Counted from the first letter of the stretch, positions 19,366-28,479 are shown. The stretch: 64,000 nucleotides of DNA from Mucilaginibacter auburnensis (GCF_002797815.1 NZ_PGFJ01000001.1:1116001-1180000), one strand, 5' to 3'. The notes: generated by a model not told the origin, from the letters alone. Translations and numbers: made by a program.

Positions 19366-21135
19366 ATGTTCAAAAAAACAATTCCCTTTCTACTATTCTC
19401 GTTTGTTCTGGTTCTTTCCTATTGCACGCTTCGAAAGGCTGATGTAAAAACGTCTGTTAAGGAGCACCTGCAAAAAAGTGTAGACACCCTTGACCAGCAA
19501 GCCGCTCATTTACTAAACAGTGCCAACAAAGGCGAAGCAGAGTTGCGTAACGCTTTTTTAAGCACGCGCGTGGCTTATAAAAAGCTGGAGTGGTTTAGCG
19601 AATATTACGCGCCAACCACCTCCAAAGAGTTGAACGGGGCGCCCTTGCCCGAGATAGAAATAGAAGAGACCAAAGTTTTTGAACCATCAGGCCTGCAGGT
19701 TATTGAGGAGTATGTTTACCCATACAATCCTGCTACCAAGGCTGACCTTTTAAGAGAGATAGCTTCTTTCCGCTCAAGTTTGAAACGTTTGCGGATGATA
19801 TTGAACGATACCGAATTTACGGAGGCCCACATACTGGATGCCTGTAAATTGGAGGTGTTCCGTGTCATCGGATTAGGCATATCCGGCTTTGACACACCGC
19901 TGAGTAAAACCGGTATTGAAGAGTCGGCAGTAGCTTTAGCCGCTGTTGCAAATGTTTTAAAGCTATTTGGCGAGAACGAGCAATTGCAGGAGCAGATCAA
20001 CGCGGCTATAAAGTATATAGGCAAGTCGCCGGACTTTGACAGATTTAACCGTGCTGAATTTATTACCCAATATGCCGATCCCATAAGTGAAGGCATACTG
20101 GCATGGCAAAATCAGTTAGGTATTCAACCACTCAACACCGAAATGGCTTTAAGGAATAAGGCCGCCACGCTGTTTGATAAAGACGCTTTCAATATCAATC
20201 ACTTTGTAAATACTGCCGAAGCTATGCCCGATGCTAAAAAGATAGCGTTGGGTAAAGCATTGTTTTTTGACCCGGTTATATCTGGCGCTACGCGCAGCTG
20301 TTCACATTGCCACCAGCCGCAACTAGCCTTTACAGATGGCATGGCAAAAAGCGCAGCATTGGCCGAAGGGCGGTTTGTTAAGCGCAACTCACCAACGCTG
20401 ATGTATGCCGGTTTGCAGGATGCACAGTTTTATGATATGCGCGCCAAGACCTTAGAGGGACAAGCTACCGACGTTATTGCTAATAAGGATGAGATGCACG
20501 CTTCGGTTGAAGAGGCGGCACGCAGGCTGGAAGGCAACTCACAATACTTTAAACAGTTCAAGGCAGCTTTTTCTACCATGGACAATACCATACGCCCACG
20601 TTATGTAATGATAGCGCTGGCCAGTTATGTACGCTCGCTGGCGCCCTTCAACTCGCGGTTTGACCAATACATGCGTGGTAATAAAAGCAAGCTTACTGCT
20701 AACGAGGTTAATGGCTTTAACCTTTTTATGGGCAAGGCCAAATGTGGCACCTGCCATTTTACACCGCTGTTTAACGGCACCGCGCCGCCCACTTTTGCCA
20801 ATACCGAGGCAGAAGTTTTAGGGGTGCCTGCCGATCCGCGTGCCAAGCACCCGGTGGTTGATCCGGACGAGGGCCGCTCATTCCACAGCAAAATTGAGGA
20901 GATCAAATATGCCTTTAAAACGCCAACGCTTCGTAACATAGCTTTAACCGCTCCTTATATGCACAACGGCGCTTTTAAAACGTTAGAAGAAGTGATGGAT
21001 TTTTACGAGAAAGGCGGCGGCGCAGGCATTGGTATAAAACTGGACAACCAAACCCTGGCTACCGACAAGCTAAACCTGACTGAACAAGAGAAGAAAGATA
21101 TCATTGCATTTTTAAAGGCTCTGACCGACGAGTAG
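19366..21135 (+). CDS. Imelysin-like/di-heme cytochrome c peroxidase fusion lipoprotein
   Basis: A 589-residue protein with lipoprotein signal (VLVLSYC). The C-terminal half is a MauG/CcpA-type di-heme peroxidase with haem sites C312-x2-C315-H316 (SCSHCHQP) and C460-x2-C463-H464 (KCGTCHFTP), plus TPTLRNIALTAPYMHNG with the distal Met/His segment. The N-terminal 270 residues are helical and resemble imelysin: FLSTRVAYKKLEWF, then G109-L-Q-V-I-E114 where imelysins have GxHxxE. The His is replaced by Gln, so metal binding may be altered. Peroxidase function at the cell surface is well supported; the imelysin link is from motif resemblance only. Confidence 0.8.
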   Translation: MFKKTIPFLLFSFVLVLSYCTLRKADVKTSVKEHLQKSVDTLDQQAAHLLNSANKGEAELRNAFLSTRVAYKKLEWFSEYYAPTTSKELNGAPLPEIEIEETKVFEPSGLQVIEEYVYPYNPATKADLLREIASFRSSLKRLRMILNDTEFTEAHILDACKLEVFRVIGLGISGFDTPLSKTGIEESAVALAAVANVLKLFGENEQLQEQINAAIKYIGKSPDFDRFNRAEFITQYADPISEGILAWQNQLGIQPLNTEMALRNKAATLFDKDAFNINHFVNTAEAMPDAKKIALGKALFFDPVISGATRSCSHCHQPQLAFTDGMAKSAALAEGRFVKRNSPTLMYAGLQDAQFYDMRAKTLEGQATDVIANKDEMHASVEEAARRLEGNSQYFKQFKAAFSTMDNTIRPRYVMIALASYVRSLAPFNSRFDQYMRGNKSKLTANEVNGFNLFMGKAKCGTCHFTPLFNGTAPPTFANTEAEVLGVPADPRAKHPVVDPDEGRSFHSKIEEIKYAFKTPTLRNIALTAPYMHNGAFKTLEEVMDFYEKGGGAGIGIKLDNQTLATDKLNLTEQEKKDIIAFLKALTDE

Positions 21136-21146
21136 CTAATGTAGGT

Positions 21147-21196
21147 CGTTTCATCGTCTCACTGAATATGTGAGACGATGTGAAACGATATTTTTT
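21147..21196 (+). terminator. Terminator after the peroxidase gene
   Basis: Arms at 21147-21162 and 21170-21187 pair over 16 bp with a two-base bulge and a 7-base loop, followed by ATATTTTTTG. The 369-bp gap to lemA also holds three TGAAACG copies at 21234, 21245 and 21254, the last again followed by A and six T. Beyond these I see no gene. Confidence 0.75.
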
Positions 21197-21504
21197 GTAA
21201 GATATTGATTGTTAATTTATTATCGTTTTTGAGTGAAACGAAAATGAAACGGGTGAAACGATTTTTTGCTTGACTCGTCCTGAAAAGGTTTACAATTTTG
21301 TTTGTTGATGCTGTTATTAGTTTACGTTTTCATTTTTTCTAATGCAGGTGTAGCCCATCACCATTAAAAATAACCCTTATCACAACCTATCAACCTTAAA
21401 CTTGTTATATTTACCAAACATGCCGAACTGACAGTGTTAAACACTATTTGTAACAACGGTATGTAGTTTGCTATCTAAAACCCAAAAACTTAAGCTAAAT
21501 AAAA

Positions 21505-22083
21505 ATGAAAAAATTATTCGCAGCAATATTGTTTATAGTAGGTGCCATGTCATTAAGCTCATGCAGCTACAACAGCATGGTAAAATTAGATGAGAACGTT
21601 AAAGGCAAATGGGGGGCTGTACAAACCCAGTATCAGCGCCGTGCCGACTTAATACCTAACCTGGTTGCTACCGTAAAAGGCGCCGCTAATTTTGAACAAA
21701 ATACTTTAACAGCGGTAATTGAAGCACGTGCCAAAGCTACTTCTGTACAGGTTGATCCAACTAAATTAACGCCCGAGGCTATTCAGCAGTTCCAGGCAGC
21801 GCAAGGGCAGTTAAGTTCTGCTTTGGGCAGGTTACTGGCTGTGTCAGAAAACTATCCGCAGTTAAAAGCTAACGAAGCATTTATGGGTTTGCAGGCACAA
21901 TTGGAAGGTACAGAAAACCGTATAACTGTTGCCCGTAAAGATTTTAATGATGCCGTGCAGGAGTTTAATACCAAGGTACGCAGCTTCCCGGCCAACATCA
22001 CTGCAAAAATGTTTGGCTTTAGCGAAAAAGGATATTTCCAGGCCGAAGCCGGAACAGACAAAGCTCCTAAAGTACAGTTCTAA
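21505..22083 (+). CDS. lemA: LemA family lipoprotein
   Basis: A 192-residue LemA protein. The signal ends in MSLSSCSYN, so lipidation at Cys20 is likely. NSMVKLDENVKGKWGAVQTQYQRR-type start (anchor helix followed by the coiled helical bundle), DLIPNLVATVKG and ENYPQLKAN are the family marks. LemA proteins often sit before TPM/YgcG proteins, as here, and may act in envelope stress; the precise role is not known. Confidence 0.92.
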   Translation: MKKLFAAILFIVGAMSLSSCSYNSMVKLDENVKGKWGAVQTQYQRRADLIPNLVATVKGAANFEQNTLTAVIEARAKATSVQVDPTKLTPEAIQQFQAAQGQLSSALGRLLAVSENYPQLKANEAFMGLQAQLEGTENRITVARKDFNDAVQEFNTKVRSFPANITAKMFGFSEKGYFQAEAGTDKAPKVQF

Positions 22084-22085
22084 GT

Positions 22086-22171
22086 TAGAGAATAGAGATT
22101 AGTGATCAGAGATTAGTTTTTTTACGCTCTTGTTACTAATCTCTGATCACACTAATCACTAATCAACTAAC
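22086..22171. repeat. Heptad-phased inverted repeat C (word TAGnGAT)
   Basis: In the lemA-TPM gap. The left arm has four phased 7-bp units from 22086: TAGAGAA, TAGAGAT, TAGTGAT and CAGAGAT. The right arm 22135-22171 is their complement with a two-base insert, giving a stem of about 33 bp with a T-rich loop. It ends one base before the next ATG (22173), so the start region would be next to the base of the hairpin. Confidence 0.88.
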
Positions 22172-22172
22172 T

Positions 22173-22607
22173 ATGACCCTCTTCAACGACGCTGAACAGC
22201 AGCAGATCACGGATGCGATAGCCAAAGCCGAGAAAAACACTTCGGGCGAGATACGTATTTGTGTGGAGAAGAACTGTAAGGAAGAAGTGCTTGACCGCGC
22301 TGCTAAATATTTTTACCAGTTGAGTATGGAAAAAACAAAGCTCCGCAATGGGGTTTTGATCTACCTGGCAACTGTTGACCGTAAGTTTGCCATAATTGGC
22401 GATGCCGGTATTAACAAAGTGGTGCCTGCAGACTTTTGGGATTGCACAAAAGATGAGATGCTGGAGCAATTTAAGCACGGCAATTTAGTTGAAGGAATTA
22501 TTGCAGGTATAACCCGCGCCGGCGAAAAGCTGGGCACGTTTTTCCCTGGCCAGCCTGATGATGTAAATGAAATATCAAATGATGTTGCATTTATGGATGG
22601 CGATTAA
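22173..22607 (+). CDS. TPM-domain protein, cytosolic form
   Basis: A 144-residue protein made almost entirely of a TPM (YgcG/TLP18.3/Psb32) domain: DAIAKAEKNTSGEIRICVE, NGVLIYLATVDRKFAIIGD, and IIAGITRAGEKLGTFFP. There is no signal peptide or membrane helix, so it should be cytosolic. It is followed after 10 bases by a second, exported TPM protein and preceded by lemA, the usual trio in this phylum. Plant relatives have acid phosphatase activity, but no biochemical role is established for the bacterial forms. Confidence 0.85.
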   Translation: MTLFNDAEQQQITDAIAKAEKNTSGEIRICVEKNCKEEVLDRAAKYFYQLSMEKTKLRNGVLIYLATVDRKFAIIGDAGINKVVPADFWDCTKDEMLEQFKHGNLVEGIIAGITRAGEKLGTFFPGQPDDVNEISNDVAFMDGD

Positions 22608-22617
22608 ACGCATAAAC

Positions 22618-23415
22618 ATGTTTAAAAAACTATTGATATTTTCCAGTCTGCTTTTGCTGGGCCTGTTCTCATTCGCTCAGGATTTCCCGGCAAAATCAAA
22701 CACCCTGGTAACTGATTATACCAACACGCTTTCGGCCGAAGAAAAGCAGCGTTTGGAAGACAAACTGGTTGCCTTTGATGACTCTACCGGCATACAAATA
22801 GCGGTGGTTATGATGCGCTCCATCGGTGATTACGATGTGAACGAGTATGCTACCGAATTGGGCAGGCGCTGGGGCGTAGGGTATAAGGATAAAAACACGG
22901 GTATAGTTATACTGGTTGCTAAGGATGATCGCAAACTATCTATCCAAACCGGTTACGGTATGGAGGGCCAACTACCCGATGTTATTACTCAGCAGATTCG
23001 TGTTAATGAAATAAACCCTCGCTTTAAGGCGGATGATTTTTATGGCGGACTTGATGCCGGTACAGATGCCATAATAAAATACAATAAGGGCGAATACAAG
23101 GCAGATGCGCGAGAAGTTAAACGCAGTGAAAAACGTGACGGCGGCGGTTCTATTGGCTTTGTGGTTATCATTGTTGTGTTTATTCTCATCATGATCTTCC
23201 GCAGAGGCGGTGGTGGCGGCGGCGGACAGGTTATTGGCAGGCGTGGTAGCGCAAGCCCGTTCTGGTGGATGCTGGCAGGCTCACTAATGAACAGCGGTAA
23301 TCGCGGTGGCGGTGGTAGCGGCTGGGGCGGCGGTGGCAGTTCAGGCGGCGGCGGTGGTTTTGGCGGCTTTGGCGGTGGCAGCTTCGGCGGCGGCGGGTCG
23401 GGCGGTAGCTGGTAG
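22618..23415 (+). CDS. Exported TPM-domain protein with Gly-rich tail
   Basis: A 265-residue protein. Signal peptide MFKKLLIFSSLLLLGLFSFAQ, TPM domain at about 25-150 (TNTLSAEEKQRLEDKL, IQIAVVMMRSIGDYDV, RKLSIQTGYGMEG), then one transmembrane helix (IGFVVIIVVFILIMIF) and a C-terminal tail dominated by Gly and Ser (GGGGGGG and SGGGGGFGG stretches). The true start is 22618; the open frame upstream overlaps the previous gene. The Gly-rich tail is common in YgcG proteins. Confidence 0.9.
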   Translation: MFKKLLIFSSLLLLGLFSFAQDFPAKSNTLVTDYTNTLSAEEKQRLEDKLVAFDDSTGIQIAVVMMRSIGDYDVNEYATELGRRWGVGYKDKNTGIVILVAKDDRKLSIQTGYGMEGQLPDVITQQIRVNEINPRFKADDFYGGLDAGTDAIIKYNKGEYKADAREVKRSEKRDGGGSIGFVVIIVVFILIMIFRRGGGGGGGQVIGRRGSASPFWWMLAGSLMNSGNRGGGGSGWGGGGSSGGGGGFGGFGGGSFGGGGSGGSW

Positions 23416-23421
23416 GGCTTA

Positions 23422-23548
23422 ATTACTGATTTGCGGAGTTATTGAATTGTTGATTTGTCTGTCAGAATAAATAGTTCAATATTCTTTAGTTCTACCTATA
23501 CGGCCACTTTATTCAATAAATCAATAATTCAGTAATTCAACAATCGGC
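23422..23548. repeat. Octad-phased inverted repeat D (word nTTnnTGA)
   Basis: Left arm 23422-23453 holds four 8-bp units (ATTACTGA, TTTGCGGA, GTTATTGA, ATTGTTGA). Right arm 23513-23544 holds four units TCAnnAAn (for example TCAATAAT, TCAGTAAT) in exact phase, the complement of the left word. About 60 bases separate the arms. The right arm ends just before the ATG at 23552. Confidence 0.88.
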
Positions 23549-23551
23549 AAG

Positions 23552-23956
23552 ATGTATCGCGATATGATCATAGATGAGACGCGTAAAATAGCGCTTATCA
23601 TCGCCAAACTAATGGGCATTAAAGAGCAGGGTACCAAGCAGGAATTCGCTGATGAGTTCGAAAAAGTCCTTAAAGAAGAATACGAGGCTGAACTGGAAGC
23701 GCTCATCAATTTAAATGAAGATGAGTTTAAAAGCCTTGTTAATTCGGGCCGGTATAATGCAGAAAAATTAAACGCTTTAAGTCAGCTTTTATATGTTTTT
23801 GCTGAACCTTTTTACAATGACGCGGATACGAAACTGCTGTTAAAAAAGGTGATGATCATTTTTGATGTTTTAGAACAAAAACATCGCTTTCAATCTTTCG
23901 ATAACATTAGTAAACGAAATGCCATTTACAGGTATTTCGAAAATAACCATGAGTGA
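23552..23956 (+). CDS. Small acidic helical protein of unknown function
   Basis: A 134-residue protein that I do not recognise with certainty. It begins MYRDMIIDETRKIALIIAKL and is rich in Glu, Lys and Leu, predicted largely helical, with no signal peptide, membrane segment or cysteine. Its last codons overlap the start of the Nudix gene by 8 bases (ATGAGTGA), implying translational coupling and a possible link to that enzyme. Confidence 0.75.
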   Translation: MYRDMIIDETRKIALIIAKLMGIKEQGTKQEFADEFEKVLKEEYEAELEALINLNEDEFKSLVNSGRYNAEKLNALSQLLYVFAEPFYNDADTKLLLKKVMIIFDVLEQKHRFQSFDNISKRNAIYRYFENNHE

Positions 23957-24500
23957 AAATTTAAAGTGGAAGCTGCTTAGCTCATCCTATATACATAAAG
24001 GCCCATGGGCCACTTTACGTACCGACAAGTGTGAAATGCCTGATGGCCGGATTGTTGACGAGTACTATGTGTTAGAATATCCCAACTGGGTAAATGGCGT
24101 AGCTTTTACTAATGAAGGAAAAGTCCTTATGGTACGCCAATATCGACACGCTGCAGGAATTGTTTCGCTGGAGATTCCGGGTGGGGTAATTGATGGTGAT
24201 GAAAAACCCGAAGATGCCATGCGCCGTGAATTATTGGAAGAAACAGGTTATCAGTTTGATAAAATAGAGTTGCTGTCTACCGTGTATGCAAATCCGTCAA
24301 CTGCAAATAACAAAACCTTTTGTTACCTGGCCACAGGCGGCGTTAAGGTACAGGAGCAGGCGCTTGATGAGCACGAAGAAGTAGTGGTAGAGCAATATAC
24401 TATTGAGGAAGTAAAGCAGCTATTGGCTGATAATAAAATAGCCCAGGCTTTACATTGCACCGGGCTGTTTTACGCTTTAAGTAAGTTGAATAAGCTTTAA
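23949..24500 (+). CDS. Nudix hydrolase, ADP-ribose pyrophosphatase type
   Basis: A 183-residue Nudix enzyme. The Nudix box (GGVIDGDEKPEDAMRRELLEETGY, shown only as its key points: GG, E, REL and EETG) is complete. VRQYRHAAGIVSLEIPGG upstream is typical of ADP-sugar pyrophosphatases. The start MSENLKWKL at 23949 overlaps the stop of the preceding gene. The likely substrate is ADP-ribose or a nucleotide sugar, by family. Confidence 0.88.
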   Translation: MSENLKWKLLSSSYIHKGPWATLRTDKCEMPDGRIVDEYYVLEYPNWVNGVAFTNEGKVLMVRQYRHAAGIVSLEIPGGVIDGDEKPEDAMRRELLEETGYQFDKIELLSTVYANPSTANNKTFCYLATGGVKVQEQALDEHEEVVVEQYTIEEVKQLLADNKIAQALHCTGLFYALSKLNKL

Positions 24501-24506
24501 TGCTTA

Positions 24507-26345
24507 CTAATCTTCCGCAAAGGTTTGCATATCGATCAGCTTACGGTAAACGCCATTGTGCGCCATAAGTTGCTGATGATTGCCTTGTTCAATTATTTTT
24601 CCGTTTTCCAACACCACTATTTCATCCGCATTTTGAATGGTGCTTAACCTGTGTGCTATAATAAGCGAGGTGCGGTTCTTCATCAGGTTATTCAACGCAT
24701 CCTGTACCAGTTTTTCTGATTCGGTATCTAATGCCGAAGTAGCTTCATCCAGCAACATAATAGGCGGATTATTCAATACTGCTCTTGCTATACAAATACG
24801 TTGACGCTGACCGCCGGATAGTTTAGAGCCCCTGTCGCCAATATTGGTTTGATAGCCGTTCTCGGTTTCCGTAATAAAATTGTGGGCATTGGCAATGCGC
24901 GCGGCTTCTTCCACCTGCTCGGGTCTGGCATCGGGTTTACCAAAAGCTATGTTATTAAAAATGGTATCGTTAAACAAAATAGATTCCTGGTTAACAATGC
25001 CCATTAGTGCTCTCAATGAGGTTGTGCTCGCTTCCTTAATGTTAATACCATCCACAGCGATGCTGCCGCTTTGCGGATCCATAAAACGAGGGATCAGATC
25101 CATTAAAGTAGACTTTCCACCGCCCGACGGACCTACCAACGCTACTGTTTTGCCCTTAGGGATATTTAAGTTGATGCCCGACAGTACCGTTTTATCACCA
25201 TAAGCAAATGATACATCTTTAAAAGCGATATGCTCTTCAAAGCCCGGCAACGCTACAGCATTTGGCGCATCAACTACCAGTGGTTTTTCATCAATCAGCT
25301 CCAAAACGCGTCCGCCTGCCGCAATACCCGCGTGGATATTGCTGAATGAGTCTGTAATAGATTTGATGGGGCGCATTAACTGCGAAAAAATAGCGATGTA
25401 AGAAATAAATTGACCACCATCCAGCGTGGATCTGTGTTCTAATATCAGCGTGCCTCCATATAACACAATAAACGCGATCATGGTAACGCCAAGTGTTTCA
25501 GAAACAGGAGAGGCTGACTGCTGTTTTCTTGACATGCTGCGCATTATTTTCGAATATTTTTTGTTCTCGTCGTCAAACCGCTCTTTTATAAACCACGAAG
25601 CATTAAATGCCTTAATTATTTTGATGCCCTGTAATGATTCGTCCAGGTAGCTGATCATGCGTCCGTAGCTTTGTTGAGCTTCAACCGCCTGGTGTTTAAG
25701 GCGCTTAACAATTCGCGATATGATAAAGCCCGAAACCGGCACTACCAATAAAGAGAACAAAGTAAGTTCAACCGAGTAAGAGAAAAGCATGATCAGGAAT
25801 ACGATGATCTGCAATGGCTCTTTAAAAATTACCTGTAAAGTGCCGGTAACCGAGTATTGTACCACCTGAACGTCGGAAGCTATTTTTGATATGATATCGC
25901 CTTTGCGCTCATTGTTAAAATAGCCCATGTGCAGATCCATCACATTATTAAAAACTGCTCTACGAAGGTTAAGCAGGGTATGCAAACGCAAATTTTCCAT
26001 TACCCTGGCAGAAAGGTACCTGAATAAGTTACCCAAAAAAATAGTAATAATGATAGTACCGCAAACAAACTTTAATGCGCCTACAGCACCGTGATTGGTA
26101 ATGAAGTATTGCATGTAATGGTTATACATTGCACTCAGGTTAAAAAAACCTGTGTTTTTGGCCGCCTTAGCTGTTGCCGCAACAGTATTACATTCATCCG
26201 CCGAGAAAAGTGTGTTTAACAGCGGTGTTAGCAAAGCAAAAACCAGCGAACTTAAAACAACATATAAAAGTGTATATATTATGTAGGGGATGGCAAATTT
26301 TTCAATTGGTTTGGCAAATGAGAGTAGCCGGAAATAAGTCTTCAT
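24507..26345 (-). CDS. MsbA-like ABC exporter (fused membrane and ATPase domains)
   Basis: A 612-residue half-transporter: six-helix membrane domain at about 1-330, then an ATPase with Walker A GPSGGGKST, Q-loop VNQESILFND, signature LSGGQRQR, Walker B IMLLDEATSALD and H-loop AHRLSTI. It should act as a homodimer in the inner membrane. The MsbA resemblance and the neighbouring GT9 gene (same strand, 66 bases upstream) suggest lipid A or lipid-linked glycan flipping, but a drug exporter is possible. Confidence 0.9.
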   Translation of the reverse strand: MKTYFRLLSFAKPIEKFAIPYIIYTLLYVVLSSLVFALLTPLLNTLFSADECNTVAATAKAAKNTGFFNLSAMYNHYMQYFITNHGAVGALKFVCGTIIITIFLGNLFRYLSARVMENLRLHTLLNLRRAVFNNVMDLHMGYFNNERKGDIISKIASDVQVVQYSVTGTLQVIFKEPLQIIVFLIMLFSYSVELTLFSLLVVPVSGFIISRIVKRLKHQAVEAQQSYGRMISYLDESLQGIKIIKAFNASWFIKERFDDENKKYSKIMRSMSRKQQSASPVSETLGVTMIAFIVLYGGTLILEHRSTLDGGQFISYIAIFSQLMRPIKSITDSFSNIHAGIAAGGRVLELIDEKPLVVDAPNAVALPGFEEHIAFKDVSFAYGDKTVLSGINLNIPKGKTVALVGPSGGGKSTLMDLIPRFMDPQSGSIAVDGINIKEASTTSLRALMGIVNQESILFNDTIFNNIAFGKPDARPEQVEEAARIANAHNFITETENGYQTNIGDRGSKLSGGQRQRICIARAVLNNPPIMLLDEATSALDTESEKLVQDALNNLMKNRTSLIIAHRLSTIQNADEIVVLENGKIIEQGNHQQLMAHNGVYRKLIDMQTFAED

Positions 26346-26411
26346 TAAAAGTATATAAAGTGTGCAAAGTTAACTTTATTTACCAATAACGCTAAAAGCC
26401 ACTTAACCGTA

Positions 26412-27566
26412 TTATGCCGGCATGGGTAATATACCCAGTTGTTTCCGGGTGGCGCGCCAGGCATCGGCCAGCGTTACCTTATCAATACATGGGAAAGGTT
26501 GCCCGGGTGCGGTATCATAAATGCAAAGCCAGTTGCAGTTATAGCAGGGCATTTTTTCGTAAACAAAAATAGTGCGGTTGTAAACGTGCTCAGGGTAGGG
26601 GGCGAACCGCTCAAAATGCCCGCCGCCTAAAATACATACGGCTTTTGTGCCGCAGGCAGCAGCCATATGCACCGCGCTTGTTTCGTTACAGATAACCAGC
26701 GATGTACGCATTATATGGTCTATCACCTTGGGCAATGATGTTTTCCCAACCATATTGATCACGCTTTCGGGCGGAAGCAAGGCTTCTATTTGTTGGGCGG
26801 TTTCTTCCATTTCGGGGCCGCCAACCAGGTTGACGGGGCGAGCTGTTTCAGCCATTATCAGTTCCATCAATTGCGAGAAGTTCTCGGTACGCCAGCCACG
26901 TTTGGGGTTGCCCGCTCCTAAAAACACAGTTACGCCTTGCTTACCGGCATCTTTTGAAGGAAAATGCGGCCCTGTTAGGTCTATGCTTTGTTTTAAAACC
27001 TGTTCAAAGAAAAAGCGGCTGCGGTCAAACTCAAAATACAGCACTTTAGGCAACTTAAGTAGTTCGCTGTAATATTTATCGGTTTTAATTTTATACCTCG
27101 GCGCAATACCTTCAGTGTCGCTCTCAAAGCCAATAATATTTGTTGCTCCCGTTAAAGCAGCCAGGCCATCACCAATAAATGTGCGTGTATAAGCAGGTTG
27201 GAGCACTATTTCATAACGTGAATTGAACAGCGATAGCGCCAGCCCCAAAACCTTTCGCGGGCTTTCATATAACTCATCGGGCTTTATAAACCTGAACCTT
27301 GAAATAAAAGGCTTATCATACCATAGCGCTATATCTTTCCAGGCAATATTGCCTATCAGGTCTATTTCATAATCTTTAAACTTTTGCGATGTGCGCACAA
27401 CTTCCAGATAATTGCGGAAAAGTACATAATCACCAATGGCATCTATTTTTATAATAAGCAGGCGCTTTCTGGGTTTGAAAAGTTTGTTGATAAGCCGCAG
27501 CAAGTAGGGCAGTTTCAACAATATAAACCGTGTTAACCTGAACGAATTTCTCTTTTTTATTACCAT
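26412..27566 (-). CDS. Glycosyltransferase family 9 (heptosyltransferase-like)
   Basis: A 384-residue GT9 protein. After a basic, hydrophobic N terminus comes RLLIIKIDAIGDYVLFRNYLE, the acceptor-side motif of ADP-heptose:LPS heptosyltransferases (given in part: IKIDAIGDYVLF), then FLGAGNPKRGW, NLVGGPEMEE and VICNETSAVHMAAACGT, the donor-site motifs. Two cysteine pairs near the C terminus (CYNCNWLC) may bind metal. It likely adds a sugar to the LPS core. Confidence 0.88.
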   Translation of the reverse strand: MVIKKRNSFRLTRFILLKLPYLLRLINKLFKPRKRLLIIKIDAIGDYVLFRNYLEVVRTSQKFKDYEIDLIGNIAWKDIALWYDKPFISRFRFIKPDELYESPRKVLGLALSLFNSRYEIVLQPAYTRTFIGDGLAALTGATNIIGFESDTEGIAPRYKIKTDKYYSELLKLPKVLYFEFDRSRFFFEQVLKQSIDLTGPHFPSKDAGKQGVTVFLGAGNPKRGWRTENFSQLMELIMAETARPVNLVGGPEMEETAQQIEALLPPESVINMVGKTSLPKVIDHIMRTSLVICNETSAVHMAAACGTKAVCILGGGHFERFAPYPEHVYNRTIFVYEKMPCYNCNWLCIYDTAPGQPFPCIDKVTLADAWRATRKQLGILPMPA

Positions 27567-27664
27567 CGGCCTTCTTAAAGTAGATTTAAATAAACTACAG
27601 CGGTGCTTAAAAAACGCTAAAATAGCAATTATAGTTTAACGCGTTAACCGTCCTTTATTAACAG

Positions 27665-27689
27665 AAAAAGCCACCCGGTCAGAGGTGGC
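27665..27689 (-). terminator. Terminator of the beta-barrel gene
   Basis: GCCACC at 27670-27675 pairs with GGTGGC at 27684-27689; on the minus strand the stem is followed by five T (A27665-27669). Confidence 0.75.
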
Positions 27690-27725
27690 AGTAGTAATTA
27701 TTGAATCAGTTAATAAGAAGGAAAA

Positions 27726-28361
27726 TTAAAATTTAAAACCAAAGGCCAGTTGTAAAGCCTGGTTGCGGTATTCGGGTACGTAAACATTTCCGTTTGCATT
27801 GGTGCCTTTAAAGTCTATGGCGTAACGCACATTTACATTTACAGTTGAGTTAACATCAAAGCCTGCACCAACTACTCCGGCAAAAAAAGCCCTTACGCCA
27901 TTGTATTGGTAGTATTGCCTTGCGCCCTCGTTAAACCCTTCGTTATATGAGTTGTTGGCAGTTAGCATGTAAGAAAATTGTGGTCCTGCAAACAAACTCA
28001 CTCTGTGTCCCGTTTTAAATTTTGCGAAAACGGGTATGTCTAAAAATTGCGAACGCTGGCTAAAACGGCCCGACTGCGTAGTTGCTTCGTATCCTTTTTG
28101 AGAATATAATGCTTCGGCTCCAACAGATAATTGATAAGTGACAGGATAATTATAAGTAAAGCCAAAACTAAAACCAGCCAAGCCACCGGTTGCGTAATTA
28201 CTTTTAACTGCGGGTACCGCGTTTGAAAGTGCCGCACCCATGGTAAAGCCAAAACGTGGACGGAATGCATCGTCATAATCCTGACGGGCGCCAAAAAATT
28301 GTTGCGCGTTGGCGCTTGATGTAATCAATAATCCAATAATAATAGGGAGAATTTTTTTCAT
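27726..28361 (-). CDS. Outer-membrane beta-barrel protein (porin family)
   Basis: A 211-residue exported protein with signal MKKILPIIIGLLITSSANAQ. Alternating hydrophobic strands (GFTMGAALSNAVP, LAGFSFGFTYNYPV, HRVSLFAGPQFSYML) and the aromatic C-terminal residue (ALQLAFGFKF) show an 8-strand-type outer-membrane barrel of the PorT/OMP_b-brl group. It is a single gene divergent from the GH3 gene. No specific function can be assigned. Confidence 0.85.
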   Translation of the reverse strand: MKKILPIIIGLLITSSANAQQFFGARQDYDDAFRPRFGFTMGAALSNAVPAVKSNYATGGLAGFSFGFTYNYPVTYQLSVGAEALYSQKGYEATTQSGRFSQRSQFLDIPVFAKFKTGHRVSLFAGPQFSYMLTANNSYNEGFNEGARQYYQYNGVRAFFAGVVGAGFDVNSTVNVNVRYAIDFKGTNANGNVYVPEYRNQALQLAFGFKF

Positions 28362-28479
28362 AGCACAATAACTTTTTAGGTATGTTAACTATAGGTTTTA
28401 AAAATTCTCTCTGCGCAGAAAGTAAGGTTGTATACGACGCTTGTTTTAAATAGTTACAGCGTTGTGAAATTTTTTAAAT

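Noticed and set aside
23200-23412. Gly-rich stretch as a frameshift or assembly artefact
   Set aside because: Gly/Ser-rich tails are normal in YgcG-type TPM proteins and the frame ends in a proper stop.
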